Source: Shewanella mesophila
GTDB lineage: Bacteria > Pseudomonadota > Gammaproteobacteria > Enterobacterales > Shewanellaceae
Reading direction: 5' to 3'
Assembly: GCF_019457515.1 (NCBI RefSeq)
Contig: NZ_CP080421.1
Span: 2,728,001-2,792,000 of the forward strand
Length of the DNA: 64,000 nucleotides
Shown here: in pieces, positions 1-8,644 of the stretch
Numbering within the stretch: position 1 is the first letter of the stretch
Layout of the letters: each line of letters starts with the position of its first letter
Program-made: the position numbers and the translations under genes
The notes under the pieces: model-generated
The model's input: only the letters and a program-made list of their open reading frames with translations
Database searches by the model: none
What the model was told of the DNA's origin: nothing

Positions 1-344
1 AGATAATCAAACTCCTCCTTGCTGCGAATAAAAGTCGCTACGGGGAACTCTTGATTAGCAAGCAATTGGAAAAACTTCTCAAACGAGATTAACGCTGGCA
101 CAGCAGCAGTTTTCCAACCCGTCGAGTCACGCAAAACCTTGTCGATCTCGCTTAGCTGGGGAATGCGTTCCTTTGGCATAGCCAAATGATCTAACCCTTG
201 CAAATACGCTTCACAGGCATATCGAGGGAGATTACCTTCCTGTCTGTTATAAAGAGCTTGCCAAATTTCATGCTCATTATCTGGATAAGCGATATAGCCA
301 TTACTATCTGGCATTCTCGCCTCGTACCTAGTTTGTTTACTCAT
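1..344 (-). CDS. phhA: Phenylalanine-4-hydroxylase, N-terminal part (cut by window edge)
   Basis: Reading leftwards from an ATG at 344, the frame stays open to the window edge (about 114 residues). The product has the N-terminal hallmarks of the bacterial biopterin- and iron-dependent aromatic amino acid hydroxylases: a Tyr-rich opening, W-x-x-L-x-x-RQ, the GL-x-x-L and RIPQL elements, D-STGW, then FF-x-L-A-x-x-x-FP and FIR ending in a Tyr-Leu that normally precedes the EPDI-x-HD iron-ligand region. That catalytic part lies outside the window. The enzyme would convert phenylalanine to tyrosine in the cytoplasm, as the first step of aromatic catabolism. It is divergent from galU, and a probable TyrR box lies about 106 bases upstream. 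The ribosome binding site is weak. Family assignment is from recognised sequence pattern, not a search. Confidence 0.85.
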   Translation of the reverse strand, partial: MSKQTRYEARMPDSNGYIAYPDNEHEIWQALYNRQEGNLPRYACEAYLQGLDHLAMPKERIPQLSEIDKVLRDSTGWKTAAVPALISFEKFFQLLANQEFPVATFIRSKEEFDY

Positions 345-639
345 GATCGTTACAACACCATTGACTGCTTTCTACCTCCATATTTGACCAAACAGCTCAA
401 TTTGTTAACAGGATCACACTTTATAGTTAGCCTCGAGCCACCTCAATTATGTAACCCTAAATTTACATTCTCATATCATGAAAAATTAAACCAAGTATTT
501 TCAATAAGCTAACTTGTGTAACGAAATAAATGCATTCTGGGCAAATTTGCCAAAAATCACCGATTTTGTTTAGTTTAAAATGGCTTTTCAAAGGTTTTTT
601 ATTAGAATAGGACTACTTCGCATCCACATTAGGAATAGG
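345..639. other. Divergent phhA/galU intergenic region
   Basis: This 295-base AT-rich spacer separates leftward phhA from rightward galU and should hold both promoters. Besides the TyrR box at 450-467 it contains a perfect 12-base palindrome, GGCAAATTTGCC, at 540-551. No supported gene lies here. Confidence 0.5.
450..467 (-). promoter_or_regulatory. Probable TyrR box upstream of phhA
   Basis: TGTAAC-N6-TTTACA matches the TyrR consensus TGTAAA-N6-TTTACA at 11 of 12 defined positions. It is centred about 115 bases upstream of the phhA start, a distance typical for TyrR activation from an upstream site. A weaker half-match (TGTAAC at 515-520) lies further upstream. TyrR control of phhA is established in related gammaproteobacteria; its use here is inferred from the match and position. 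Confidence 0.6.
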
Positions 640-1560
640 ATGAAACAGCATAAAGTGCGTAAAGCCGTGATCCCTGTTGCGGGTCTCGGTACCCGAATGC
701 TTCCCGCGACAAAAGCGATCCCGAAAGAGATGTTACCCGTGGTCGATAAGCCTCTTATCCAATATGTGGTCAACGAGGCGATAGCGGCGGGTATTAAAGA
801 GATAGTGCTCGTCACTCACGCCAGTAAAAACTCCATCGAAAACCATTTCGACTCCAGCTTCGAGCTCGAGGCACAACTAGAACGCCGGGTTAAGAGGCAG
901 CTTTTAGATGAAGTGCAAGCCATCTGCCCTGCCGACGTGACAGTCATAAGTGTGCGTCAGTCCCAGGCTAAAGGCCTTGGTCATGCGATTTTATGTGCCC
1001 AAAAAGTCGTTGGAGATGAACCTTTTGCAGTACTGCTTCCCGATGTTATCGTCGACGAAGCGAGCTGCAATTTGCAAAGTGATAATCTTGCTGACATGGT
1101 TAAGTTATTCGATGATACCGAAATCGGCCAGATAATGGTCGAAGGCGTGCCTCATCACAGCGTCAACCAATATGGTATTGCCGATGTTAACGGCCACAAA
1201 CTCAAACCGGGTCAATCTGAAGCGATCTGTGCATTAGTCGAAAAACCCGCCATCGATGAAGCGCCCTCAAACCTTGCAGTCGTTGGTCGCTATATTCTTC
1301 CCCGCGAGATTTGGGCATTACTATCCAAAACCCCAGCTGGCGCTGGTGACGAGATCCAATTAACCGATGCGATTGCAATGCTTATGGACAAATTACCCGT
1401 CAATGCTTACTACATGAAGGGGAAAAGCCATGATTGCGGCAATAAACAAGGCTACATGCAGGCCAGCGTCGAGCACGCCCTACGTCATCCAGAAGTGGGA
1501 GCTGAATTTAAGCAATACCTAATAGAACTAATCAAAGATTTACAACAGGAAAACAGTTAA
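640..1560 (+). CDS. galU: UTP-glucose-1-phosphate uridylyltransferase, copy 1
   Basis: The 306-residue product makes UDP-glucose from UTP and glucose-1-phosphate in the cytoplasm, supplying glycan synthesis. The N terminus shows the nucleotidyltransferase motif [20 protein letters not shown] with Lys following the GTR loop, and later the VEKP, GRYILP and [10 protein letters not shown] elements typical of bacterial GalU. The start at 640 was chosen because it has AGGAATAGG just upstream and begins a few residues before the conserved core; an in-frame ATG at 580 would add 20 unconserved residues. The stop overlaps the galE start (TAATG), so the two are probably translationally coupled. A second, diverged galU sits at 39317-40198 in the polysaccharide part of the window. 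Confidence 0.93.
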   Translation: MKQHKVRKAVIPVAGLGTRMLPATKAIPKEMLPVVDKPLIQYVVNEAIAAGIKEIVLVTHASKNSIENHFDSSFELEAQLERRVKRQLLDEVQAICPADVTVISVRQSQAKGLGHAILCAQKVVGDEPFAVLLPDVIVDEASCNLQSDNLADMVKLFDDTEIGQIMVEGVPHHSVNQYGIADVNGHKLKPGQSEAICALVEKPAIDEAPSNLAVVGRYILPREIWALLSKTPAGAGDEIQLTDAIAMLMDKLPVNAYYMKGKSHDCGNKQGYMQASVEHALRHPEVGAEFKQYLIELIKDLQQENS

Positions 1561-2573
1561 TGGCCATTTTAGTCACTGGTGGTGCCGGATATATCGGCAG
1601 TCATACCGTCGTTGAGTTACTCAATGATAACCAAGAGGTCGTCATTATCGACAATTTGTCGAATTCGAGTGTTGAGGCGCTAGCACGAGTAGAGGCAATC
1701 ACAAGAAAGAAGGTCACCTTCTACCAAGGGGACGTACTCAACAAGGCTTTTTTACAAAAAGTCTTTACTGATCATACTATTGAGTCAGTGATCCATTTTG
1801 CCGGATTAAAAGCCGTTGGCGAATCGGTAGCACAGCCGCTGCGTTACTATGAAAACAATGTCACTGGCACCCTGATTTTATGTCAGGTCATGACTGAGTT
1901 TGATGTGAAAAACCTAGTTTTTAGTTCATCTGCGACCGTGTACGGCGACCCAGCAACACTGCCAATAACCGAAGACTTTCCCACGGGAGCAACTAACCCC
2001 TATGGTCAGTCTAAATTGATGGTAGAACATATTTTAAGTGATCTGCACAACTCAGACCCAAGCTGGAATATCGCTCGACTGCGTTATTTCAATCCAGTTG
2101 GCGCTCATGAGAGCGGCCTGATAGGTGAAGATCCAAACGATATACCTAACAATCTAATGCCATTCATTGCTCAAGTCGCTGTAGGCAAACGTGAAGCATT
2201 GAGTGTATTTGGTAATGATTACCATACCCATGATGGTACCGGAGTTCGCGATTATATCCATGTGGTGGATCTCGCCAAGGGCCATTTGAAAGCACTAGAG
2301 AAGCTCAATACAGGCTCAGGGCTGGTCACTTACAATCTAGGCACGGGTCAAGGCTACAGCGTACTCGATATGGTGAAAGCCTTTGAATTGGCCTGTGGAC
2401 ACAGGATCAAATACCAAGTGGCACCGCGTCGCCCTGGCGATATTGCCGCCTGCTATGCTAACCCAGATAAAGCGCAAACTGAGCTAAACTGGCAAGCTAC
2501 TCACACCATTGAAGATATGGCCAGTAGCAGTTGGCACTGGCAATCTAGCAACCCTAATGGCTACAAGGAGTGA
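1560..2573 (+). CDS. galE: UDP-glucose 4-epimerase
   Basis: The 337-residue short-chain dehydrogenase/reductase interconverts UDP-glucose and UDP-galactose using bound NAD. Visible features are the Rossmann glycine motif GGAGYIGSH (residues 7-15), the SSSATVYG segment with the catalytic Ser/Thr, and the YGQSK motif (Y about residue 149, K about 153) at the same position as in the Escherichia coli enzyme. Length is normal for the family. It overlaps galU by one base and probably forms a two-gene operon with it, linking UDP-glucose synthesis to UDP-galactose for lipopolysaccharide or capsule. A 10-bp hairpin follows the stop. Confidence 0.95.
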   Translation: MAILVTGGAGYIGSHTVVELLNDNQEVVIIDNLSNSSVEALARVEAITRKKVTFYQGDVLNKAFLQKVFTDHTIESVIHFAGLKAVGESVAQPLRYYENNVTGTLILCQVMTEFDVKNLVFSSSATVYGDPATLPITEDFPTGATNPYGQSKLMVEHILSDLHNSDPSWNIARLRYFNPVGAHESGLIGEDPNDIPNNLMPFIAQVAVGKREALSVFGNDYHTHDGTGVRDYIHVVDLAKGHLKALEKLNTGSGLVTYNLGTGQGYSVLDMVKAFELACGHRIKYQVAPRRPGDIAACYANPDKAQTELNWQATHTIEDMASSSWHWQSSNPNGYKE

Positions 2574-2600
2574 TCTCAACAAAGATTAGCCATAAATGGA

Positions 2601-2624
2601 TGTTGAGCGCGTTTGCGCTCAACA
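2601..2624 (+). terminator. Stem-loop after galE
   Basis: TGTTGAGCGC and GCGCTCAACA form a perfect 10-bp stem around a GTTT loop, 27 bases after the galE stop. There is no clear T-run, so it may be a weak terminator or an mRNA 3-prime stabiliser. Confidence 0.5.
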
Positions 2625-2659
2625 ATTAAGCCAGCTCAACAATAGAAGCAAGTGAGCCT

Positions 2660-3139
2660 ATGAGTAACACGATTAATCAAAGTCGCCGTAATCTATTTAG
2701 TCGCCGTAAAAATAGTGTAATACGCCCACCTTGGAGTAAAACAGATATCGAATTCACCGATATCTGTACTCGATGTGATAAGTGTATTCAAAGCTGTGAA
2801 ACTCACATCTTAGTCAGAGGGGACGGTGGATTTCCTGAAGTTAATTTTAACCAAGATGAGTGCACCTTTTGCAAAAAATGTGTTGAGGTTTGCCCTGAGC
2901 CACTCTTTGACGACACCAACGAGGCGCCTTGGCAAATAAAGGCCGTCATTCACGACACTTGCCTCGCTAACAGTGGGATCTGGTGCCAAACCTGCAAAGA
3001 CAGTTGCGATCCGCGAGCCATACAGTTCACACCCACGATCGGCGAAGCGCCTAAACCCAGTATCTCTCTCGACCTTTGTACCGGCTGCGGTGCTTGCGTC
3101 TCCCCTTGCCCGAATCAATCTATTAGAATAGTCCCTTAA
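2660..3139 (+). CDS. napF: NapF-type ferredoxin
   Basis: The 159-residue cytoplasmic iron-sulfur protein carries several [4Fe-4S] motifs: C-T-R-C-D-K-C-I-Q-S-C near residues 38-48, C-T-F-C-K-K-C-V-E-V-C-P in the middle, a further Cys cluster (C-x-T-C-x-x-S-C), and C-T-G-C-G-A-C-V-S-P-C-P at the C terminus. The Arg-rich N terminus (RRNLFSRR) is typical of NapF, which is thought to help mature or activate periplasmic nitrate reductase NapA. No other nap gene is nearby, so this is an orphan copy and its partner is unknown. The start has only a weak ribosome binding site (GTGAG). Confidence 0.8.
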   Translation: MSNTINQSRRNLFSRRKNSVIRPPWSKTDIEFTDICTRCDKCIQSCETHILVRGDGGFPEVNFNQDECTFCKKCVEVCPEPLFDDTNEAPWQIKAVIHDTCLANSGIWCQTCKDSCDPRAIQFTPTIGEAPKPSISLDLCTGCGACVSPCPNQSIRIVP

Positions 3140-3252
3140 TCAAGGCGATAGCATTGCCAAAAATATGACGTTACCGCGCCAAATATTAGTGGTTTTGCTG
3201 CATCAATTTTAAGGGTAAGATCGGCTGAAACTAGCAAAGAAAGTTGATTATT

Positions 3253-3660
3253 ATGTTTGGGAAAAAACGTAACAGTTCTGGGCTTACCTTCATTGCTCAA
3301 GGCACAAAATTATCCGGTGAAACCCATTTTGCAGGAGAAGCATTGATCGGTGGTGAACTGCACGGCAAGATAAGCGCCAACGACAAGTTAACCATCGAAG
3401 TGGATGGCTATATCGACGGCGAACTTCAATGCAAAGAATTAAAAGTATCGGGCGTGTTTAAAGGTAAGCTTAAGTGCGAAAAGCTTAATATAACCAGCAC
3501 AGGAACGGTCGAAGGTGAAATCGCCTGTAATTCAATGGAAATATTTGAAGGTGGGCAATTTATCGGCATGCGTGTAAAAGAAGAGATCGCTCTATTATCG
3601 AGTGAGCATCATTACCCCGATGAGCTAGAGGTGAAAACGGATACAGCCGTTCTCAACTAA
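3253..3660 (+). CDS. Bactofilin family cytoskeletal protein
   Basis: The 135-residue product has the bactofilin pattern: an MFGKK-type N terminus, then a beta-helical core of short repeats (G-x-L-x-G-x-I, D-G-Y-I-D-G-E-L, V-x-G-x-F-K-G-K-L, V-E-G-E-I) from about residue 10 to 115, and a short charged tail. Bactofilins polymerise at the inner face of the membrane and position envelope or cell-shape enzymes. The ATG at 3253 is preferred over an in-frame TTG at 3244 because the TTG abuts the AAAG that would serve as ribosome binding site. It is monocistronic, convergent with the DUF2982 gene. Confidence 0.85.
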   Translation: MFGKKRNSSGLTFIAQGTKLSGETHFAGEALIGGELHGKISANDKLTIEVDGYIDGELQCKELKVSGVFKGKLKCEKLNITSTGTVEGEIACNSMEIFEGGQFIGMRVKEEIALLSSEHHYPDELEVKTDTAVLN

Positions 3661-3707
3661 CAAACAGAGCGATATATACTGACGTTAGTGGGTGCTAGTA
3701 GATGCTA

Positions 3708-4391
3708 TTATTTTTCATTCAAACTTGCCACCAAAGCGCGCTGTTTATATTCCCGTATTAGGGTTAAAAACTCTCTGGGCGTTCTATCCAAACAATCCAC
3801 AGGGATATAAACGTGGTAGCCCAAGTGCGCATTTAACTGCTCGCAACGACGGGAGAACATAGCTTGAACCCCACTATATGTTTTACCGTCTAGGCTCACA
3901 GGCGAAAATTCAGAGTTAAGATAACGCTCCAGATCCGCAAGTTCACCATCTAATCTCAAAGATGACATCAACAAGGGTCGTTGTTCGGTTAATAACCCAG
4001 TTGCTAGCCTCGGCGGAATATCATCGATCAGCAAAGACAGTTGATTCAGTCTTACACCGATATAAGGTAACTCATGACCATCAAAGCCTTGAATACTGCG
4101 AGGCATATCCATACGCAAGATATTATCCCATTCAAGATAGATGGTGCCTCGGTGATGGTGATAAACCAGCCCCTGTGCCCTAAGCTCGACGCTGATTTCT
4201 GGCTGGATCAGTTTCGCGATCCCAAGCACGGTAAATATGATGCCAAAGATAAAACTAACCATGCCTGGTCCCATTAGGGCCTTAGATGAGATAAACAACA
4301 ATACAGCACAAACTAAGGTAACAGCACCGATAATAGTAAAGGTCCAGCCATTGCGTTTAGTGACTGCATGGATAATGATCGATTCTTGCAA
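3708..4391 (-). CDS. DUF2982 family membrane protein
   Basis: The 227-residue protein has two adjacent hydrophobic segments near residues 17-34 and 40-62, then a soluble, mostly cytoplasmic domain. The sequence resembles the Shewanella DUF2982 family, recognised from the paired membrane segments followed by the E-L-R-A-Q-G-L and W-D-N-I stretch. No catalytic motif is visible and no function is known. It lies 80 bases from the ElyC-like gene and in the same orientation, but has its own short spacer. The family assignment is from memory of similar proteins. Confidence 0.65.
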   Translation of the reverse strand: MQESIIIHAVTKRNGWTFTIIGAVTLVCAVLLFISSKALMGPGMVSFIFGIIFTVLGIAKLIQPEISVELRAQGLVYHHHRGTIYLEWDNILRMDMPRSIQGFDGHELPYIGVRLNQLSLLIDDIPPRLATGLLTEQRPLLMSSLRLDGELADLERYLNSEFSPVSLDGKTYSGVQAMFSRRCEQLNAHLGYHVYIPVDCLDRTPREFLTLIREYKQRALVASLNEK

Positions 4392-4471
4392 CTTTGACTC
4401 TCTCTAAAATAAGCAAAACAAGCTAACTCGAGCATAGATCATTTAATCTGAACTCTGGTTATTCAGGCGTG

Positions 4472-5236
4472 TTATGAGCCTAAGCTCACAGGATCATCAG
4501 TTGCAAAAGCAAATTTGATCTTGAGCCATAGTTGGCCAACATACTCATGAATGGAACGTTGAGATGCAAGCAAATTAGTCGCATCAAGCCGCCACCAATA
4601 ACCCCTACGAGCAATAAAATCGCTTGGTGCACTCTGGGCCTGCATCCCCATATGCTCAAATATCATCATAGCCCGCGGCATGTGGGTGGCAGACGTCACC
4701 AAACGGAATGGTCTATCGCCAATTTCCCACTTCAAATATTGAGCCTCTTCTAGGGTATCCTTGGCCAACGGGAATTGGATAATACGACTGACATCAACAC
4801 CGAGAGCCACTGCCGCCTTTGCCATCACCTCGGCTTGAGGACGTGCATCTCCCCCGCCCCAACCGCTTACAACTAACTGGCAGTCACTGCCCAAACTCAT
4901 CTGACGCAAACCTTCTGTCAAGCGTGCCAATGCGATAGCCGAAAGCTGCTGCGTCGCCAAGTCAGCAACCGTAGAATCATGACCACTGCCCAACACCATC
5001 ACGATACATTGCCCAGAGATGGGCTCATTATTGCTCGGATACTGAGATTCCAGTGGCGAAGTAAGAAAATAGCTCCCCCACTGACTACTCAATATCAGCA
5101 ATATTGTAAACGAGCAAAGAATAAGCGACTTAACCAACTTACGCCGTCTAAGGATGAGTATGGCGATAAGCAACAGCAGCACCGAGAGCGGGATCGGCAT
5201 AAGCAGTTGTGAAACAATTTTTTTTAACCAAAACAT
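4472..5236 (-). CDS. ElyC/SanA/YdcF family (DUF218) envelope protein
   Basis: The 254-residue protein starts with two hydrophobic membrane segments (about residues 5-27 and 36-55) and is followed by a periplasmic DUF218 domain: IVMVLGSGHD, the ALARLTEGLR stretch, VVSGWGGG, and the conserved D-T-L-E-E-A and T-S-A-T-H-M-P-R-A motifs. ElyC is an inner-membrane factor for peptidoglycan and envelope integrity, probably acting on lipid-carrier metabolism. The start at 5236 was chosen because AAGGAT stands six bases upstream, while the longer frame from 5272 adds an unconserved, poorly initiated stretch. Two hairpins lie upstream, between it and the kinase gene. Confidence 0.8.
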   Translation of the reverse strand: MFWLKKIVSQLLMPIPLSVLLLLIAILILRRRKLVKSLILCSFTILLILSSQWGSYFLTSPLESQYPSNNEPISGQCIVMVLGSGHDSTVADLATQQLSAIALARLTEGLRQMSLGSDCQLVVSGWGGGDARPQAEVMAKAAVALGVDVSRIIQFPLAKDTLEEAQYLKWEIGDRPFRLVTSATHMPRAMMIFEHMGMQAQSAPSDFIARRGYWWRLDATNLLASQRSIHEYVGQLWLKIKFAFATDDPVSLGS

Positions 5237-5311
5237 GGCTATCCTTGCCCCTAAATCTAACTGAACACACAAAAGAGGAGCAAGTTTACCCTAGGAGCAA
5301 AGCGAATACCA

Positions 5312-5387
5312 AGCGCCAATGCTAGGCGCTAATGTTAGGTATTTAGGCGTTAAGGGGGAGGGCCAAATGCAAAGAGCCCTTAGCGCC
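5312..5387 (-). terminator. Two stem-loops between the kinase and ElyC-like genes
   Basis: After the kinase stop (reading leftwards), GGCGCTAAGGG and CCCTTAACGCC (5377-5387 and 5346-5356) can form an 11-bp stem with one mismatch. A second hairpin, AGCGCC/GGCGCT, lies at 5312-5330. There is no clean T-run, so it may be a Rho-dependent end or a processing site. Confidence 0.35.
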
Positions 5388-5390
5388 AAA

Positions 5391-6281
5391 TTACCAAAGC
5401 CAAGCAGCGCCGCGAACCCCTGATGAGCCGCCATACATATTTTGTACTACAGGAGTTAGGCACTCGCCGCCTAATACATATTTGGGCAATACGTCTGGTA
5501 ATAGTGGATAAATCGCCTCAATGTTGGAGACACCACCACCGAGAACAATCACATCGGGATCTAACACATTGATGATATGAGCCAAAGAGCGCGCCAATCT
5601 ATCTATATATCGGTTAAAGGCTGCTGTTGCTAATGGTTCACCTTGGCCCATACGCTGTGCTATCTCTATACCACTACCTGCATCACCACCGGCAGCTTTA
5701 TAATCACGCACAAAGCCAGTACCCGAAATAAAGGTTTCGATGCAATCCCTTTTACCACAGAAACACTCCGTCGAATTAAATTCATCCGCAGTCATCCACG
5801 GCAACGGGTTATGACCCCATTCACCACCAATACCGTTGCGACCGCCATGAACCTTGCCATTTATCGCCAAACCTGCACCGCACCCGGTGCCGATAATGAC
5901 ACCAAACACAATGGCTTTGCCCGCAGCAGCGCCATCTACGGCTTCAGACACTGCAAAGCAGTTGGCATCATTGGCAACGCGCACCTCTCGATTGAGTCGC
6001 TGACCTAAATCCACATCAAGTGGCTGACCATTTATCCAGGTGGAATTAGCATTTTTAACGAGACCAGAAAACGGTGAAATCACCCCCGGAATGCCTACCC
6101 CAACAGTGCCTGTCATCCCAAGCCGGGTTTCGGCCTCATTAACCAAAGATTCGATAGCATCGAGTGTCGCTTGATATTCACGTGGTGTAGGAATGCGTTT
6201 ACGAAACAGTTCCTTCCCTTCGTCATTAAGCGCAACTAACTCAATCTTGGTTCCACCAAGGTCAACACCCATTCTCAACAT
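5391..6281 (-). CDS. mak: ROK-family fructokinase (Mak type)
   Basis: The 296-residue kinase closely follows Escherichia coli Mak along its length: the phosphate motif [11 protein letters not shown] at residues 4-14, GIPGVISP, the substrate motif [27 protein letters not shown] with the ROK zinc/substrate His, the Cys-rich zinc knuckle [10 protein letters not shown], and ETFISGTGF. Mak phosphorylates fructose and, less well, glucose and mannose. Beside glucan-degradation genes it could also serve as the hexokinase for released glucose (inference). The start at 6281 has GGAG seven bases upstream; the longer frame from 6341 would run into cysQ. It lies 25 bases after cysQ and probably shares its transcript. 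Confidence 0.85.
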   Translation of the reverse strand: MLRMGVDLGGTKIELVALNDEGKELFRKRIPTPREYQATLDAIESLVNEAETRLGMTGTVGVGIPGVISPFSGLVKNANSTWINGQPLDVDLGQRLNREVRVANDANCFAVSEAVDGAAAGKAIVFGVIIGTGCGAGLAINGKVHGGRNGIGGEWGHNPLPWMTADEFNSTECFCGKRDCIETFISGTGFVRDYKAAGGDAGSGIEIAQRMGQGEPLATAAFNRYIDRLARSLAHIINVLDPDVIVLGGGVSNIEAIYPLLPDVLPKYVLGGECLTPVVQNMYGGSSGVRGAAWLW

Positions 6282-6306
6282 ACTCAACTCCAACGTGTTT
6301 ATCTTT

Positions 6307-7104
6307 TTATTGTTTGCTTGGCCAATGCTTAGCCATGGCAATAAAGTAAGGATTTAAAATATTTTCTTTCTGGTTGTAATCAAGCGGCAAGCCCGTTTCA
6401 TAGTTGATGACCGCACCACCAGCACTCTCAAGTACAGCTTGCGCCGCGGCGGTATCCCATTCGCTGGTCAACCCTAAACGCGGATAGATCTCGGCGGCGC
6501 CCTCTGCCAATAAACAGAACTTCAGCGAACTGCCGATACTGGTCATGCTGTGGGGCCCAAGCTTAGCGAGGTAACTCGCTAACCCCGGACTAACATGGGA
6601 ACGACTCCCCACCACCCGAGGCTTTGCGGGTGCCTTGTGTTCACTCACGCTGAGATCGAAAACCAGATTATCCGTTGTTAACCAGGCTCCCATCGCTAAC
6701 GCGCCGTAGTAGCACTTGTTTAGCACAGGGGCAAAAACCACCCCTGCGACCGCTTTGCCACAATCTATAAAGGCAATATTGACGGTAAACTCACCATTAC
6801 GCTTAATAAACTCCTTGGTGCCATCAAGGGGATCAATAAGCCAATATTGTTGCCAATTTTTACGCTCATCCCAACTAATGTCTGCCGCTTCTTCTGACAT
6901 AACTGGAATATCGGGCGTTAACTGCGCTAGCCTAGCAACAATAGCTTCGTGACTCGCTATATCGGCCGCAGTGACCGGACTGTCATCGGCTTTAGCTTCA
7001 ACACCAAAATCTACCGAGCCATAGACGCCCATAATGGCATCGCCTGCCTCCTTGGCGATGTCGACCATTTCGGCCAGCCACTCAAACTTAAATTTATGAT
7101 TCAA
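6307..7104 (-). CDS. cysQ: 3'(2'),5'-bisphosphate nucleotidase
   Basis: The 265-residue protein belongs to the inositol monophosphatase-like metal phosphatases. Visible motifs are DDSPVTAAD near residues 41-49, the metal-binding MSEEA and [13 protein letters not shown] (D-P-L-D-G-T) and the C-terminal [17 protein letters not shown]. CysQ hydrolyses 3'-phosphoadenosine-5'-phosphate, the by-product of sulfate assimilation, to AMP. It is therefore functionally linked to the cysC/cysN/cysD genes at 32.8-37.9 kb, though 26 kb away. The start has a weak ribosome binding site. The mak gene follows at 25 bases. Confidence 0.92.
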   Translation of the reverse strand: MNHKFKFEWLAEMVDIAKEAGDAIMGVYGSVDFGVEAKADDSPVTAADIASHEAIVARLAQLTPDIPVMSEEAADISWDERKNWQQYWLIDPLDGTKEFIKRNGEFTVNIAFIDCGKAVAGVVFAPVLNKCYYGALAMGAWLTTDNLVFDLSVSEHKAPAKPRVVGSRSHVSPGLASYLAKLGPHSMTSIGSSLKFCLLAEGAAEIYPRLGLTSEWDTAAAQAVLESAGGAVINYETGLPLDYNQKENILNPYFIAMAKHWPSKQ

Positions 7105-7360
7105 TCTTATCTATCTCTCTTATTATTAACGGCAAAGTCAGTATGCCATCCCAATGAAAAAGCAGGTAATAACGATTTAATCATACTTTTAGCAAAAGAT
7201 ACTAAGCTAGGGCGTTATTCATTGACAGTAATACTCTTTGGCTGCATTCGTATTCAAACAGAGACAGTGGACACTCGCGAAATAGAACGATTAGTGCAGC
7301 ATTCACACCTTTCACACTTAAAGCGCCGTTGAACCTTCTTTAAAAGGCGAGCATGCTGAA

Positions 7361-8449
7361 TCAAAAATCGTCAGCATTGCCATTTAAATTAGGCGTTTGA
7401 TGCCCCTCAACGACTGGCGCAGATTCATCTATCGCGCCGCAGCCAACCCCAGTGGCTGGCGAGATGCTGCATTGATACACCCTGACATAATCAATCAGCA
7501 TCGCTTGGGGAAATACCCTGCCATCAATTCCAGTATCATTGACATTCCCTGCCCATGCACCGCCAACCGCTAGATTGAGAATTAAGTGAAAGACTTGATT
7601 GAAGGGCGCGTCATTGTCACCAGTGATCAACTGACCGTCGTGCATATATTGGCTATACCAACCAGATGATCGCTGGGTGGCATAATGCACTTTGTCCACA
7701 TACCAGCGGATCTCTCCCGCTTGCCACTCAATGGCATAGGTGTGAAAATCATCGGCTGGATTAAGATCATTGGGTAAACGATATCCTTGACCGGAATAGA
7801 CGTTTTCAGGCCAATTCCGTCCGTAATGTAAAGTCCCATACACTCGAGACTCAAGCGCATCGGCACCCGCTCCCTCCCTGTCACTGCGCGCCTTTAAATT
7901 TACCGCCTCCATAATGTCAATCTCACCAGACGCAGCCCAGTCGCCATAAACCCAATCAGTGGGTAGCATCCAGATAGCTGGCCAGGTGCCTTGCCCCTGA
8001 GGCAATTTGGCGCGGATCTCAAATCGTCCATATTGCCAGTCGCCCTTTTTGGCCGTTCGTAGCCGTGCCGAGGTATAAGGCAAGGTTTTACTCTTGTCTG
8101 ATGCATCATAATTGGCATCATCATCCTGCAATGCAGGACCACTGTAACGCTCCGATTTTGCAACGATATTAAGTATACCGTTACGGACAAATGCGTTATC
8201 AGCTCTGTCGGTATAGCACTGCTGCTCTGCATTCCCGCCACCAAAGCAGTTCACTTCAAACTCCCAACGCGTGACATCGATATCTGGCGCGTCGAATTCA
8301 TCACGCCACACCAAGTTCCACCCACCACTATGATAGGTAGTCGATGTATGCTGAGACGCTTCAATTGCAGACCCACCAGAGGCGCAGCCCACAAGGCCAA
8401 ACATCAGCGACGTCAACAGCAGTCCCATCGCATTACGATTCAATATCAT
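7361..8449 (-). CDS. GH16 endo-beta-1,3-glucanase (laminarinase) lipoprotein
   Basis: The 362-residue protein begins with a lipoprotein signal (lipobox G-L-V-G-C, lipidated Cys about residue 22). Its mature part is a single GH16 jelly-roll domain, roughly residues 42-336, with the diagnostic catalytic motif E-I-D-I-M-E (nucleophile Glu176, acid/base Glu181), W-P-A-I-W-M-L-P, and the ending Y-V-R-V-Y-Q. That pattern fits endo-acting laminarinases that cut beta-1,3-glucans. No carbohydrate-binding module is present. The ATG at 8449 has AGGA nine bases upstream and gives a compact lipoprotein signal; a GTG at 8479 is less likely. It is in line with the GH3 and gluP genes, and the product would make oligosaccharides for the TonB receptor or for the GH3 enzymes. 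Confidence 0.9.
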   Translation of the reverse strand: MILNRNAMGLLLTSLMFGLVGCASGGSAIEASQHTSTTYHSGGWNLVWRDEFDAPDIDVTRWEFEVNCFGGGNAEQQCYTDRADNAFVRNGILNIVAKSERYSGPALQDDDANYDASDKSKTLPYTSARLRTAKKGDWQYGRFEIRAKLPQGQGTWPAIWMLPTDWVYGDWAASGEIDIMEAVNLKARSDREGAGADALESRVYGTLHYGRNWPENVYSGQGYRLPNDLNPADDFHTYAIEWQAGEIRWYVDKVHYATQRSSGWYSQYMHDGQLITGDNDAPFNQVFHLILNLAVGGAWAGNVNDTGIDGRVFPQAMLIDYVRVYQCSISPATGVGCGAIDESAPVVEGHQTPNLNGNADDF

Positions 8450-8644
8450 TGAGATGTTTCCTTTCAAAATAAACGCCACCTACAGCTGATACACGGTTTC
8501 AATTGGGCGTAACCAGATGCACCGAATAGATCGCGTAAGTTAACGAGGGTGGAGACCCATCATCGGAAAAATGGCAACAGGCTCAACACGCTGACTATCT
8601 TTAGTCCTAAAAGGAAGTCGCTGAACCACCCGCTGAAATTTAAC

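Noticed and set aside
198..512. Rightward frame of 104 codons over the phhA/galU intergenic region
   Set aside because: It overlaps phhA on the opposite strand and then the divergent promoter region. No ribosome binding site and no recognisable protein pattern.
540..551. Palindrome GGCAAATTTGCC as an operator
   Set aside because: A single AT-rich palindrome with no second copy or known consensus; it may be chance.
580..640. Longer N terminus for galU from the ATG at 580
   Set aside because: The added 20 residues are not conserved in GalU and the ATG at 640 has a much better ribosome binding site.
6949..7332. Rightward frame of 127 codons between cysQ and the GH16 gene
   Set aside because: It overlaps the start of cysQ on the other strand, has no ribosome binding site and no family features. 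The region is the cysQ promoter.
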